A DNA stretch of 7,697 bases from Bacteroidales bacterium (GTDB lineage: Bacteria > Bacteroidota > Bacteroidia > Bacteroidales > ML635J-15). The stretch is from positions 1 to 7,697 of the forward strand of contig JAQVGK010000154.1 of assembly GCA_028696755.1 (NCBI GenBank), in the 5' to 3' direction. Position 1 is the stretch's first letter. Every line of letters starts with the position of its first letter. Position numbers and translations under genes: made by a program. Under the pieces are notes generated by a model. The model did not search any database, had not been told where the DNA came from, and saw only the letters and a list, made by a program, of their open reading frames with translations. This document shows positions 1 through 6,440 of the stretch, one piece after another.

Positions 1-1527
1 TAAAACTATACCGATTCTTTTTAGACCCTCAAGAATTCCACCATCTGTAAAGGCTTTTTTAATCGATTCCCAATTTCTAATTAGAGACATGACAATGTTA
101 ATTATCGCTCCGGTTAAGCCGAAAACCAAGGCAAGTACAGCCCCCCATTCTTCATATTTGGCAATTATTAATACAATCATTGCTACAAGAGCACCAATTG
201 CAATAATTACTAGACCGATTGGATTTGCATCCATTGCTATATTAAGAAGCCACTGCGCACCCGTGTATAATTGTGTGTATAAAGTCGCCAACTTGACATA
301 CACGCCATAAGCCGCAATGCCAACACCTAGCGATACGATTGCGGCACCAAATGCAACTACAAAAGGATTCCCATCCACAAATACATCAATGATCCACATA
401 GAAGATCGATATACAAATTTTAACACAGCCCACAATGTGTTAAATGTTTTTATTAAAACATCACCGACTTTGGTGACGAATAATTGAATTTTCGCTTTAT
501 TCGCCTCAAGAAACCCAATAACTTCCGCAAGAATTTCGCCAAGAGCACCAATTACTGGCGCAAATGCCGCCTGAGCCTCCACCGCTAATTTTCCGACACG
601 CTCCTGGAGATCTCCTAAGTTGTTTGCCTGCTGTTTTAGCTTACCTTCAGGAGTTTTCGCGAGAGCTTCATTAACTCCACCGACGGCAGAGTTTACAACA
701 TCAAATAGAACTGCAGCTCGCTCCGCTTCGGTACCTGTTTTTAGTATTTTCTCCTGTGCCTCATCAAATTGATAACCGTAGCGCGATAGGGCTCCTGTTT
801 GACCTTGCATTACCTTGCCAAGTAACATACCAATGTTGGCCGCCTGCTCTTGAGTAGCATTAAGACCGTATTGTTGAGCTAACATGTCATTCATCACCGG
901 CATTAGTTTCTCGAGACTAGATTTTTGCTCGAGATAAGTTGCAAGTTCTTGAGCTCCGATCAGTTGGGTTTCGTCTCCAATAACTCCCAACTTTTGTTGA
1001 GCTGATGCAAGGTCGAGAACACTTTGAATTTCTGAGCCGCGAACACCCATGGTATTCGACATAATTTGTTGAAGCTTCGCAACCTCAACAGACTCTTCCA
1101 TATAAGCCTGTTTGCTCTCGTTAACGTAATTTGTTAAAGCATAAGTACCAGCAGCAGCTAAAGTTAATGGATTAATAAATTGCTTGAGTGGATCAATCCA
1201 CTTTGATATTAGTCCGCCACCTCCAGAACCAAGAGCGTCGATATCTCTTAATTCTTTTTCCAGCTTCTGTATTTCTACATTGGTGGCTCTAATTGCCGCT
1301 CTATTTGTTGCAGGAATCCATTCCTTTTGTGCCCTCAATGCAGAAATCCGTTGGTTTAAACTGCCAACGGATCTGCCCATTTGATTCATAGTGACCTCCG
1401 CTGCGTTTACAACCTTTTGCACATGAGCCCAAGTGTCAAGTTGCTTTTCATTGTTTATTCCAATGACTTTTAACTTAGCACTTAAATTCTCATTAAGCTT
1501 TAGGGTATATTCCAGGATGTTGGACAT
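1..1527 (-). CDS. Phage tail tape measure protein, C-terminus cut by window edge
   Basis: Tape measure proteins set tail length and help pass DNA through the host envelope. The frame is open for 509 codons from ATG at 1527 to the window edge with no stop, so the 3' end is missing. The N-terminal part (about residues 1-100) is helical and charged, beginning MSNILEYTLKLNENLSAKLK. The middle is Gln/Ala/Glu-rich helix, with a stretch around residues 170-290 (QEQAANIGMLLGKVMQGQTG) typical of tape measures. Three long hydrophobic stretches follow at about residues 385-410, 433-455 (ANPIGLVIIAIGALVAMIV) and 460-481, as in the membrane-active part of many tape measures. The ATG overlaps the stop of the upstream short frame (TAATG), suggesting translational coupling. 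Position directly after a chaperone-like gene pair is the classical place for this gene. Family assignment rests on composition, length and context. Confidence 0.9.
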   Translation of the reverse strand, partial: MSNILEYTLKLNENLSAKLKVIGINNEKQLDTWAHVQKVVNAAEVTMNQMGRSVGSLNQRISALRAQKEWIPATNRAAIRATNVEIQKLEKELRDIDALGSGGGGLISKWIDPLKQFINPLTLAAAGTYALTNYVNESKQAYMEESVEVAKLQQIMSNTMGVRGSEIQSVLDLASAQQKLGVIGDETQLIGAQELATYLEQKSSLEKLMPVMNDMLAQQYGLNATQEQAANIGMLLGKVMQGQTGALSRYGYQFDEAQEKILKTGTEAERAAVLFDVVNSAVGGVNEALAKTPEGKLKQQANNLGDLQERVGKLAVEAQAAFAPVIGALGEILAEVIGFLEANKAKIQLFVTKVGDVLIKTFNTLWAVLKFVYRSSMWIIDVFVDGNPFVVAFGAAIVSLGVGIAAYGVYVKLATLYTQLYTGAQWLLNIAMDANPIGLVIIAIGALVAMIVLIIAKYEEWGAVLALVFGLTGAIINIVMSLIRNWESIKKAFTDGGILEGLKRIGIVL

Positions 1528-1718
1528 TATGAATTGATTATTAAACGTTTATTTGCCTCGGCCTCTCGAGCTCTTATCCATTGAAGCTCTCTAATTCGTA
1601 AACACCATTCTTCGTCGCTTAGGCTGTCGGGGTCAGGAATGTGCATATAGTAACGAAGTTCAGCGTTACATATACGCACACTCTGTCCAGATTCACTAAC
1701 CTCCGCAGCCTTTAAAGC
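1527..1718 (-). CDS. Short frame after the tail chaperone, probably the T part of a G-T frameshift fusion
   Basis: In the -1 frame relative to the upstream 103-residue gene, 63 codons run from 1718 to a TAA at 1529-1527 that overlaps the tape measure ATG. The predicted peptide starts ALKAAEVSESGQSVR and contains HIPDPDSLSDEEW followed by a charged helix (LRIRELQWIRAREAE). It looks like real protein rather than noise. Upstream, this frame is closed by TGA at 1730-1728, so only a small overlap with the upstream gene is available. That fits a programmed -1 shift near 1718-1724, which would join residue 102 (Lys) of the upstream protein to this segment and make a 165-residue protein. Position between chaperone and tape measure matches the gpG/gpGT arrangement of many tailed phages. 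Alternatives are independent starts at GTG 1679 (50 residues) or ATG 1646 (39 residues). Reality of the frame is likely; its mode of expression is inferred. Confidence 0.65.
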   Translation of the reverse strand, partial: ALKAAEVSESGQSVRICNAELRYYMHIPDPDSLSDEEWCLRIRELQWIRAREAEANKRLIINS

Positions 1719-2023
1719 TTTTCCAGCTCAGCGTCCTTAATCTCGATTACAGCCGTGAGCTTTGCCGATACACTCATAAATAGTGTATCATCTGTTTTAA
1801 TCTCTTCATCACCACCTAACCAGCAATCCTTCAAAATAACCTCGTTGAATTTAAGAGGATTTTCCTTTCCCGCTACGCTGGCATATCCAAGTGCCTTTCG
1901 GCTTGGTTTTCTTAAATAGCACACCTTTCCATCTACAGTAATTTTAAAGACTTCTTTGTGCTGTTTTTTCCACTCCTCGATTTGTTCGGGAGATACTGTT
2001 ACATTCTGCGCGTTCTGTGACAT
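1712..2023 (-). CDS. Small tail assembly chaperone-like protein (G-like)
   Basis: This 103-residue, mostly acidic protein begins MSQNAQNVTVSPEQIEEWKK and contains VFKITVDGKVCYLRKPSRKALGYA around residues 26-49. It ends in a charged helix, IEIKDAELEKL. Such small proteins between the tail tube and tape measure genes usually act as tail assembly chaperones that coat the tape measure while the tube polymerises. The V-DGK--YLRKPSR pattern is typical of chaperone-type proteins in phages with this gene order. The C-terminus overlaps a second reading frame in the -1 register, consistent with a G/GT pair. It starts 12 bases after the tube gene stop. Function is inferred from position, size and the overlapping frame, not from a diagnostic catalytic motif. 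Confidence 0.7.
   Translation of the reverse strand: MSQNAQNVTVSPEQIEEWKKQHKEVFKITVDGKVCYLRKPSRKALGYASVAGKENPLKFNEVILKDCWLGGDEEIKTDDTLFMSVSAKLTAVIEIKDAELEKL
1718..1724 (-). promoter_or_regulatory. Candidate -1 ribosomal frameshift site
   Basis: On the minus strand the gene reads CTG GAA AAG CTT TAA at its end, giving the heptamer G GAA AAG two codons before the stop. The A AAG core allows a Lys tRNA to re-pair with AAA after a -1 slip. The preceding Glu codon would pair imperfectly as GGA, so this is weaker than the lambda site G GGA AAG. The shift would have to happen between the -1-frame TGA at 1730-1728 and the zero-frame TAA at 1714-1712, and this is the best slippery run in that interval. 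I see no convincing downstream hairpin or pseudoknot. Confidence 0.45.
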
Positions 2024-2035
2024 ATCTGTTAAAAT

Positions 2036-2458
2036 TTAGTTTGCAACTTGTTGATTTATGTTCAAGGCAATAAATGGAAGCTTAATCTCCATAAACTTAT
2101 CACCCTGTTTTAGCTCTTTTGTACCCTCAGTAAACTCGAGTCCCTCGATTACGTCAGTTATTAAAGCGTCGCCGCTAGATGGATTACCATAAGCGCACAC
2201 AGCGTTTAAGTGTAGACTTGTTATGCGTCCGTTTCCGAGAGCAACTAAAGTTTCATATTCATCTTGAGTAACACTAATTTCGCCTTCGTAAGAGATGTTT
2301 CCTTTCTGGATAGATCGGCCTTTATTGCCCTTACCAAAAAGAACCTCTTTTTCCTGTTTTTCACCGTAACGAATGCCTCTAAAACCGACAACATCGCGTC
2401 CGCCAAGTATCAGAGTAAGGTCTGCAAATTCGTACTGTCTTCCGTTAATATTTGCCAT
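2036..2458 (-). CDS. Phage tail tube (core) protein
   Basis: The 140-residue protein begins MANINGRQYEFADLTLILGG and is rich in predicted beta strands. Residues 40-66 are basic and Gly-rich (LFGKGNKGRSIQKGNISYEG) and precede GEISVTQDEYETLVALG. Length, beta content and the -NG--Y-- opening fit the tail tube proteins of contractile phages, which stack as hexameric rings inside the sheath. It lies 3 bases downstream of the sheath gene and directly before the chaperone-like gene, the conserved sheath-tube-chaperone-tape measure order. No other tube candidate is present. Assignment is by context and general character, since tube proteins diverge quickly. Confidence 0.8.
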   Translation of the reverse strand: MANINGRQYEFADLTLILGGRDVVGFRGIRYGEKQEKEVLFGKGNKGRSIQKGNISYEGEISVTQDEYETLVALGNGRITSLHLNAVCAYGNPSSGDALITDVIEGLEFTEGTKELKQGDKFMEIKLPFIALNINQQVAN

Positions 2459-2461
2459 TTT

Positions 2462-3655
2462 TTATCCGTTTGTTGTTAAGAAACCAAGTTTAACATCGAT
2501 GTATTTTGAATAGCCGAAAGGCTTAATTCTAAGAACTGCGTTAAACTTACCTGTGCTAATTACATTTTGATTGTAATCAATATAAGCTTTAACACCCTTA
2601 TCGTTTGAGTCTTCCGGATCGCGCCCGAGATTTTCACCCATTTGATTTGAAATCGCATCTTCAAGTGTTTTTTCAATGCTTTTTGCATAAGCAGGAGTTA
2701 GAGTTCCGGCGTTGGTTAAAGGAATTTCGTCGTTGAGCTCTTCAACTAGAGTTGCATCAGCAATTCTATAAGCTTTATGAATTGTTCTCAGACGAGCAAG
2801 TGAACTATAGTCATCAGAATCGGCTGCCGCCATATCATCATCGCTGATGTAATAACCAGCTTTGCCGTTTTCCTCAAAGGTTCTGAAAGTAATATAGCCT
2901 TTGCCGTCAATGCTTTCGGTATCAACGAGCTTAGCCTCAGTAGTTTTAATGTAGATTTTCGGTGCCGACAGAGCTCCTGAACGTACACGGCCAATATGAC
3001 GGTGTACAGGATTTGCGGCGATAACACCAGCAACTAATCCCATGCACGCGCTGTTTGATCCTGAAACGGTGTCACCTAAAACTAGTGCAACGTGATTATG
3101 CTGCATTGTCTTTAGCGAAACAAGATTATCAACTGTTCCGGAGAAATACTGAACTGGTAACACGAAGAATGTTGGAGCATGCTTTTCTACTTGATAAGCT
3201 GCTAACAGACTGGCATTAGTTAATGCAAGTGCTACATCTGAGTCCATACCATTTTCGACTACAGGAGCATATCCTGCTGCGGGCTGAAAATCACAAATAA
3301 TGCCTTTAATTGTGCGCTCTTTTGTAAGAAGTAGCTTAGCATAATTTTCATTTTTATCGACCATGTCGCTAAGCGAAACGGTATCAGGGAAAGCAATAAT
3401 CCACAGTTTTGTTCCTGCAGGAGCTTCGTTATAAAACTCTTTAACATTTTTATAAAGGCGTTCATTGCCGACGGATGTGTTTGTTACTCCTAGTGCCTCT
3501 AAATCAGATAGCTGTCGGATTGAGTATGGAGTTGCCAGGGCGAAAGTTTCGCCAACGGCAACCCCTGTGCAAACCAATCCAAGCAAACCATCTTCAGAAG
3601 CATTGAAGCCGCCAAGTAGTCCGTTTTCAAAATATATTTTTACACGTGGTAGCAT
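2462..3655 (-). CDS. Phage tail sheath protein, DUF2586-like
   Basis: This 397-residue protein is of the size and type of the short contractile tail sheath subunits found in Mu-like phages of Bacteroidota. The sheath surrounds the tail tube and contracts to drive it into the host envelope. The N-terminal third has alternating beta/alpha segments including KLWIIAFPDTVS (about residues 83-94). The centre has ALVLGDTVSGS (190-200) and ANPVHRHIGRVRSGAL (214-229). Near residues 286-310, LARLRTIHKAYRIAD followed by EELNDEIPL matches the sheath pattern in which subunits interlock. The C-terminal part after residue 350 has VKAYIDYNQNVISTGKF and ends in a beta strand (SKYIDVKLGFLT) of the kind used for intersubunit augmentation. 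It begins 2 bases after the preceding stop and is followed 3 bases later by the tube gene. The sheath identity shows the virion has a contractile tail. Confidence 0.88.
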   Translation of the reverse strand: MLPRVKIYFENGLLGGFNASEDGLLGLVCTGVAVGETFALATPYSIRQLSDLEALGVTNTSVGNERLYKNVKEFYNEAPAGTKLWIIAFPDTVSLSDMVDKNENYAKLLLTKERTIKGIICDFQPAAGYAPVVENGMDSDVALALTNASLLAAYQVEKHAPTFFVLPVQYFSGTVDNLVSLKTMQHNHVALVLGDTVSGSNSACMGLVAGVIAANPVHRHIGRVRSGALSAPKIYIKTTEAKLVDTESIDGKGYITFRTFEENGKAGYYISDDDMAAADSDDYSSLARLRTIHKAYRIADATLVEELNDEIPLTNAGTLTPAYAKSIEKTLEDAISNQMGENLGRDPEDSNDKGVKAYIDYNQNVISTGKFNAVLRIKPFGYSKYIDVKLGFLTTNG

Positions 3656-3657
3656 AA

Positions 3658-3951
3658 TTAACGATTTATGGTTTTAATCTCTTTGTTTTCAAGCTCAGAT
3701 GCGTGACTTTTAGCGTCAACGAGGCTAAAAAATGGCATATTGTCAGAGGTAAAATGAAGCTCGTTTGCATTTGGGTGCACTGCGAAAATTCTTTTTGCCT
3801 TTGCCTCAATAGAGTTATCAATAGTCTTTTTTACGGTAGCATTCGCAGCTACTGGATTTTTTTCAACCTTTGCTCCACCTTGTGAAGCGGTTGAAGGAGA
3901 CGCCTTTGCAGCGCCTCCTTTTCCGTTTGATGATTTATTTGATTTAGACAT
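3658..3951 (-). CDS. Small Lys/Ser/Ala-rich protein of unknown function between capsid and sheath
   Basis: I cannot assign a function to this 97-residue protein. Residues 1-45 are low-complexity and rich in Ser, Lys, Ala and Gly (MSKSNKSSNGKGGAAKASPS), so probably disordered and basic. The C-terminal half is ordered-looking: KRIFAVHPNANELHFTSDN, then PFFSLVDAKSHASELENKEI. A motif of this type (beta strand, TSD, aromatic pair, A--HA--L helix) recurs, as I recall, in small proteins next to capsid genes of Bacteroidota Mu-like prophages. It starts 17 bases after the capsid stop and ends 2 bases before the sheath start, so it belongs to the same operon. A head decoration, completion or head-tail joining role is possible by position only. 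Confidence 0.7.
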   Translation of the reverse strand: MSKSNKSSNGKGGAAKASPSTASQGGAKVEKNPVAANATVKKTIDNSIEAKAKRIFAVHPNANELHFTSDNMPFFSLVDAKSHASELENKEIKTINR

Positions 3952-3968
3952 GAAAAAAGTCGTTTAGA

Positions 3969-5339
3969 TTATTCAGCTTCGGCTTGAGTTGCAGTTACAG
4001 ATGTTGTAATAGTTGGATCTGAGTCAAGAGTAATAGAAATGTTAGCTGTTCTTGCAAGTTCCCCGTTAGCCCCAACAACAACTTTAACTGCATTACCCTC
4101 AATGCTTACAACAAATGCTACATTATTACATGTTACTGAAAATGCTCCAGTTGCAGTTACAGCAATGTATTGTGTCCCACCGTCAGCTGTAAAACTTAAT
4201 TCAGTTGGAGCGGCAGTAACAGACCCTTCCACAGGTTCCTCTTCACCACCAGCAGCCACATCACTAACAATCGCTCCAATTGCTTCGTTTTTCAACGGTA
4301 AAGCGATAAAATAGTGACGGAAGTTTGCTAAGTTCTGTTGATTCAAAGGATCATTCTTAGCTTCACTAAGATAAGGAGTTGTTGAGCCTGTAGCTTTAAA
4401 CATTCTAGGAGCGTAGAAAGCAATTGAGGCCTGTCTGTCTGTATCAGGATCCACTGCGGCACCATAAGCCAACTTTGTTTTTGTGGCAACTGTGTAATGT
4501 GGTGCTGAAGTATATTCGTAAACTTTGAACCCATAAAGGTTGGCAATTTTACCAGTAGTATAGTTGTAGTATTGATCTGCAAATTTCTGATCAGTTTCGA
4601 GAAGGTCGTTCACGTGGTCGGAGCAGAGTACTAAAATTCTTCCGGCAGTAGGTATTTTAGCATCGTCGAACGACTTTTTCAATGTTATAATGTCTGATTT
4701 AGTAATTCTTTTGCGAAGTCCATCTGCGCTGTTTGTTCCAGTAGTTAAAATTACAGGAGTTGCAGTACTATGTGAGCCTGGAGCTAATGATGATAATGCT
4801 TTCGCATACTTACTCTCGTTAATTGCGTCCTTATGACGTTCAATTACGCTTCCCATTTTATCAAAGCTTACGGCATGTAGTTCGTCATCGGTAATCGCGG
4901 TTGCTTTAGTCTGATACTTATCGAGTCCAATAGGTTTATCGGTGTCATTAAGAGATTCGATTCCAAGAGGATAAGATGTGTTATTGATTAAAACAGTAGG
5001 ATCTCCGCCTAAATTAACAAAGTGAATTACATCATTGTCAGCGTATTGTGAATAATCTCGAATTTCATTTAGCCATCCGATTGATTCGACAGAGCTTCTA
5101 AATGCTTTTACCATTTCGCCAGTCCAAACTTCGGTATAAATACCTGCTTTTAGTCCGTCGGTAATAAAAGGAATTACAAGACTAATACCAGATAGCGCAC
5201 CACCGGTAATAAATGGATTTACTCCAACAGCGGCACCAACTGCGCCACCAATTACAAAATTTAGCATCAAAGCTATAAACATTACAAACTTTTTCATCGT
5301 TCTTTTATTTAAATTAATATGTGAGTTTTTTACCTCCAT
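3969..5339 (-). CDS. Major capsid protein with C-terminal BACON/Ig-like domain
   Basis: This 456-residue protein forms the phage head shell. The capsid part contains AGIYTEVWTGEMVKAFR (about residues 65-81), a patch around 103-125 (VIHFVNLGGDPTVLINN) and GLDKYQTKATAITDDELHAV (138-157). I recognise these as typical of major capsid proteins of Bacteroidota Mu-like phages. Residues 15-60 are strongly hydrophobic, resembling a signal or membrane segment, although the protein is cytoplasmic in assembly. After an acidic linker (GGEEEPVEG, 364-372), residues 377-452 form a separate beta domain ending in V-ATQA. The start at 5339 overlaps the protease stop (TAATG). A second Met at residue 15 (5297), followed by MKKFVMFIALML, may be the true start because relatives begin MKK and the extension is AT-rich. 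The gene lies directly after protease/scaffold, the normal capsid position. Confidence 0.9.
   Translation of the reverse strand: MEVKNSHINLNKRTMKKFVMFIALMLNFVIGGAVGAAVGVNPFITGGALSGISLVIPFITDGLKAGIYTEVWTGEMVKAFRSSVESIGWLNEIRDYSQYADNDVIHFVNLGGDPTVLINNTSYPLGIESLNDTDKPIGLDKYQTKATAITDDELHAVSFDKMGSVIERHKDAINESKYAKALSSLAPGSHSTATPVILTTGTNSADGLRKRITKSDIITLKKSFDDAKIPTAGRILVLCSDHVNDLLETDQKFADQYYNYTTGKIANLYGFKVYEYTSAPHYTVATKTKLAYGAAVDPDTDRQASIAFYAPRMFKATGSTTPYLSEAKNDPLNQQNLANFRHYFIALPLKNEAIGAIVSDVAAGGEEEPVEGSVTAAPTELSFTADGGTQYIAVTATGAFSVTCNNVAFVVSIEGNAVKVVVGANGELARTANISITLDSDPTITTSVTATQAEAE
3972..4211 (-). other. BACON/Ig-like domain at the C-terminus of the capsid protein
   Basis: Residues 377-452 of the capsid protein read as a single beta-sandwich. 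There is an LSFTADGGTQYIAVTATGAF opening, a middle strand block FVVSIEGNAVKVVVGAN, an R-TANISITL strand and the end VTATQA. This order (l-F-adGG---i-V-a-G-f-V, then N---R-g-I-i, then V-Q-) is the usual BACON layout in Bacteroidota proteins. The Trp residues common in BACON domains are replaced by Phe (residues 400 and 409). BACON domains are thought to bind glycans or mucin. On a capsid it would be expected to project outward, like other Ig-like capsid appendages. Glycan binding is inferred. Confidence 0.7.
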
Positions 5340-5770
5340 TAGATTTTTGGTTCAATACCATACTCTGCTTTGTACAATTTAATGTACTCCTCGCGGTTTC
5401 CGTCCCTTAAAGAAATACGCTCAGCAGCGTCCATTTCTCCCCACTTTTTTGCACTAGATCCACCAGCACCTGGCGTAATCATTTCGGTTGGTTTTGTTAC
5501 TGGAGCCATAAGCTCAATAGTTTTCTGCAACTGTTCAACTCCGATAGTTTTTCCGAGATTTACAAAATGATCTTTTTTGTCGGCAGTGATTCTTTTCTCA
5601 CGGATTGCTCCGTCAACAAGCTGGATAATTGCTGCATCTGTTTGATCTTTTACAGTCTTTTCCATTTCAGTAACTTTACCGGCTACTAGTTGTATGGCTT
5701 CAATTTTAGCCTCGATTTCGGCTTCACTGGCATTTTCGGCCAAGCCTAATTTTAATGCGATTGATTTCAT
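5339..5770 (-). other. Possible separately started scaffold inside the protease gene
   Basis: An in-frame ATG at 5770 (Met173 of the protease) is preceded by the A-rich run AACTCAGAAAATAAC, the kind of leader that precedes starts in Bacteroidota. It opens MKSIALKLGLAENASEAEIE, which looks like a natural N-terminus. Translation from here would give a 143-residue protein lacking the protease domain. Phage Mu makes its scaffold Z from an internal start in the protease gene I, which is the precedent. Direct evidence for use of this start is lacking. Confidence 0.35.
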
Positions 5771-6286
5771 GTTATTTTCTGAGTTTAAATTTTCGATTGA
5801 TTGTAAGTACTCAAGATTGCTATTTGCAGAATCTGATAGAGTTATGCGTTTGCCATCAAGATATAAAGCGAGGGCATCATCATTGCCAGCGATATCAACT
5901 ACAGATAATTCGTCAAGACGAGACTTGGTGACAGTGCTATATCTTTGACCAGGAAGAAGATATTGAGGATCCTCTGATTTTTCAATTGGTGTTAATCCTG
6001 GGCTGACCATGCGCAAAGTTCCGGCATCCCATTTAGCTTTAATTGATTTTGAGAAGTCATCGGCTTCATCAAATTTTAAAGTACCTAAAATTTGATCGCC
6101 ATCGATGCGAATATTTTCAACGGTTCCAATTGGTAGAATAGTTTCCTTGCTATCTCTCCAGCTGCGAACGTGCATAAATAATAAAATAGGATTTTTCCGA
6201 AATTGCTCAATGTCAACTCCCGATGTAAGAACCCTGAATCCGTATCGGTTCAAGTTTGAGTTTGATATTACTACTTCATATCCCAT
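5339..6286 (-). CDS. Prohead protease fused to scaffold-like C-terminus
   Basis: This 315-residue protein joins a head maturation protease to a scaffold. Residues 1-145 resemble the U35 (HK97-type) prohead protease. NPILLFMHVRSW carries the likely catalytic His39. LPIGTVENIRIDGDQILGTL is followed by a helix, and LRMVSPGLTP carries the likely nucleophile Ser95. DELSVVDIAGNDDALAL is the usual closing motif, with Glu127 a possible third catalytic member. Residues 173-260 are Ala/Glu/Lys-rich helix (ASEAEIEAKIEAIQ), as expected of a scaffold, and the end is a short ordered tail (AAERISLRDGNREEYIKLYK). The protease would cleave scaffold and capsid during prohead maturation. It is the first gene of the leftward operon, and its stop overlaps the capsid ATG. 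Met173 could serve as an internal start. Confidence 0.87.
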   Translation of the reverse strand: MGYEVVISNSNLNRYGFRVLTSGVDIEQFRKNPILLFMHVRSWRDSKETILPIGTVENIRIDGDQILGTLKFDEADDFSKSIKAKWDAGTLRMVSPGLTPIEKSEDPQYLLPGQRYSTVTKSRLDELSVVDIAGNDDALALYLDGKRITLSDSANSNLEYLQSIENLNSENNMKSIALKLGLAENASEAEIEAKIEAIQLVAGKVTEMEKTVKDQTDAAIIQLVDGAIREKRITADKKDHFVNLGKTIGVEQLQKTIELMAPVTKPTEMITPGAGGSSAKKWGEMDAAERISLRDGNREEYIKLYKAEYGIEPKI

Positions 6287-6330
6287 AATTTTTTAGTTCA
6301 AATTTTTGCGTTTCCTATGTTATTGAGCTG

Positions 6331-6362
6331 CAAAGTAATTTCACCCCGCGTGTATTATCAAA
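6331..6362 (-). promoter_or_regulatory. Candidate leftward promoter of the head-tail operon
   Basis: On the minus strand, TTTG (6362-6359) is followed after 20 bases by TTACTTTG (6338-6331). This matches the Bacteroidota consensus TTTG / 19-21 / TAnnTTTG at all but one position. Transcription would begin near 6324, leaving a short leader before the protease ATG at 6286. No SD-like sequence is seen; the leader near the start is A/T-rich. Confidence 0.6.
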
Positions 6363-6366
6363 AAGT

Positions 6367-6383
6367 ACTGACAGTTTGTCAGT
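6367..6383. promoter_or_regulatory. Perfect 6-bp dyad between the divergent promoters (operator or terminator stem)
   Basis: ACTGAC and GTCAGT flank a 5-base spacer (AGTTT). Its centre (6375) coincides with the midpoint of the two candidate -33 boxes (6359-6362 and 6389-6392), which suits a dimeric regulator controlling both promoters. The right arm runs into nine T residues (6383-6391) and the left arm is preceded by five A residues, so in RNA it could also act as a weak intrinsic terminator. Its position between divergent promoters favours an operator; this is inference. Confidence 0.5.
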
Positions 6384-6388
6384 TTTTT

Positions 6389-6419
6389 TTTGATTACGCT
6401 TATTTCCTAGTCATTTTTG
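6389..6419 (+). promoter_or_regulatory. Candidate rightward promoter of the terminase genes
   Basis: TTTG (6389-6392) is followed after 19 bases by CATTTTTG (6412-6419), one mismatch from TAnnTTTG. Transcription would start near 6425, giving a leader of roughly 15 bases before ATG 6441. The short leader and the ATG at 6441 support that start over the TTG at 6417, which lies within the -7 box. Confidence 0.55.
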
Positions 6420-6440
6420 CATCAAATTAAATCTGTCAAA

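Larger units (their letters stand above)
6287..6440. other. Divergent intergenic control region
   Basis: This is the only gap longer than a few bases in the window. It separates the leftward protease-capsid-tail operon from the rightward terminase genes. It holds the two candidate promoters and the central dyad described separately, and is strongly AT-rich apart from a short GC patch (CCCCGCG near 6344-6350). No convincing gene or RNA is seen in it. Near the terminase start, GTCAAA occurs twice in tandem, 8 bases apart. Confidence 0.7.

Noticed and set aside
1184..1384. Plus-strand 66-codon frame opposite the tape measure gene
   Set aside because: It lies antisense inside a well-supported long gene, has no promoter or neighbour support, and its composition is that expected of an antisense frame.
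1695..1705. GGAGG as a Shine-Dalgarno sequence for a separate gene at 1695-1527
   Set aside because: Starts in this window do not rely on SD sequences. The nearest GTG downstream is in the wrong frame for the 63-codon peptide, so this is probably chance.
1712..1717. CTT TAA as an RF2-like +1 shift site
   Set aside because: The CUU-stop arrangement resembles the RF2 site, but the +1 frame closes at a TAG after about five codons, so it would yield no useful extension.
4039..4314. Plus-strand 91-codon frame opposite the capsid BACON domain
   Set aside because: The Thr/Ala/Pro-rich peptide is the complement of the capsid beta domain and has no independent support.
6367..6391. Dyad plus T-run as a simple intrinsic terminator
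   Set aside because: No gene is transcribed rightward into it, and it sits symmetrically between two divergent promoters. An operator role fits better, although termination of stray transcripts remains possible.
6417..6440. Longer small terminase from a TTG start at 6417
   Set aside because: The TTG falls inside the candidate -7 promoter box and adds only eight unremarkable residues; ATG 6441 is the better start.
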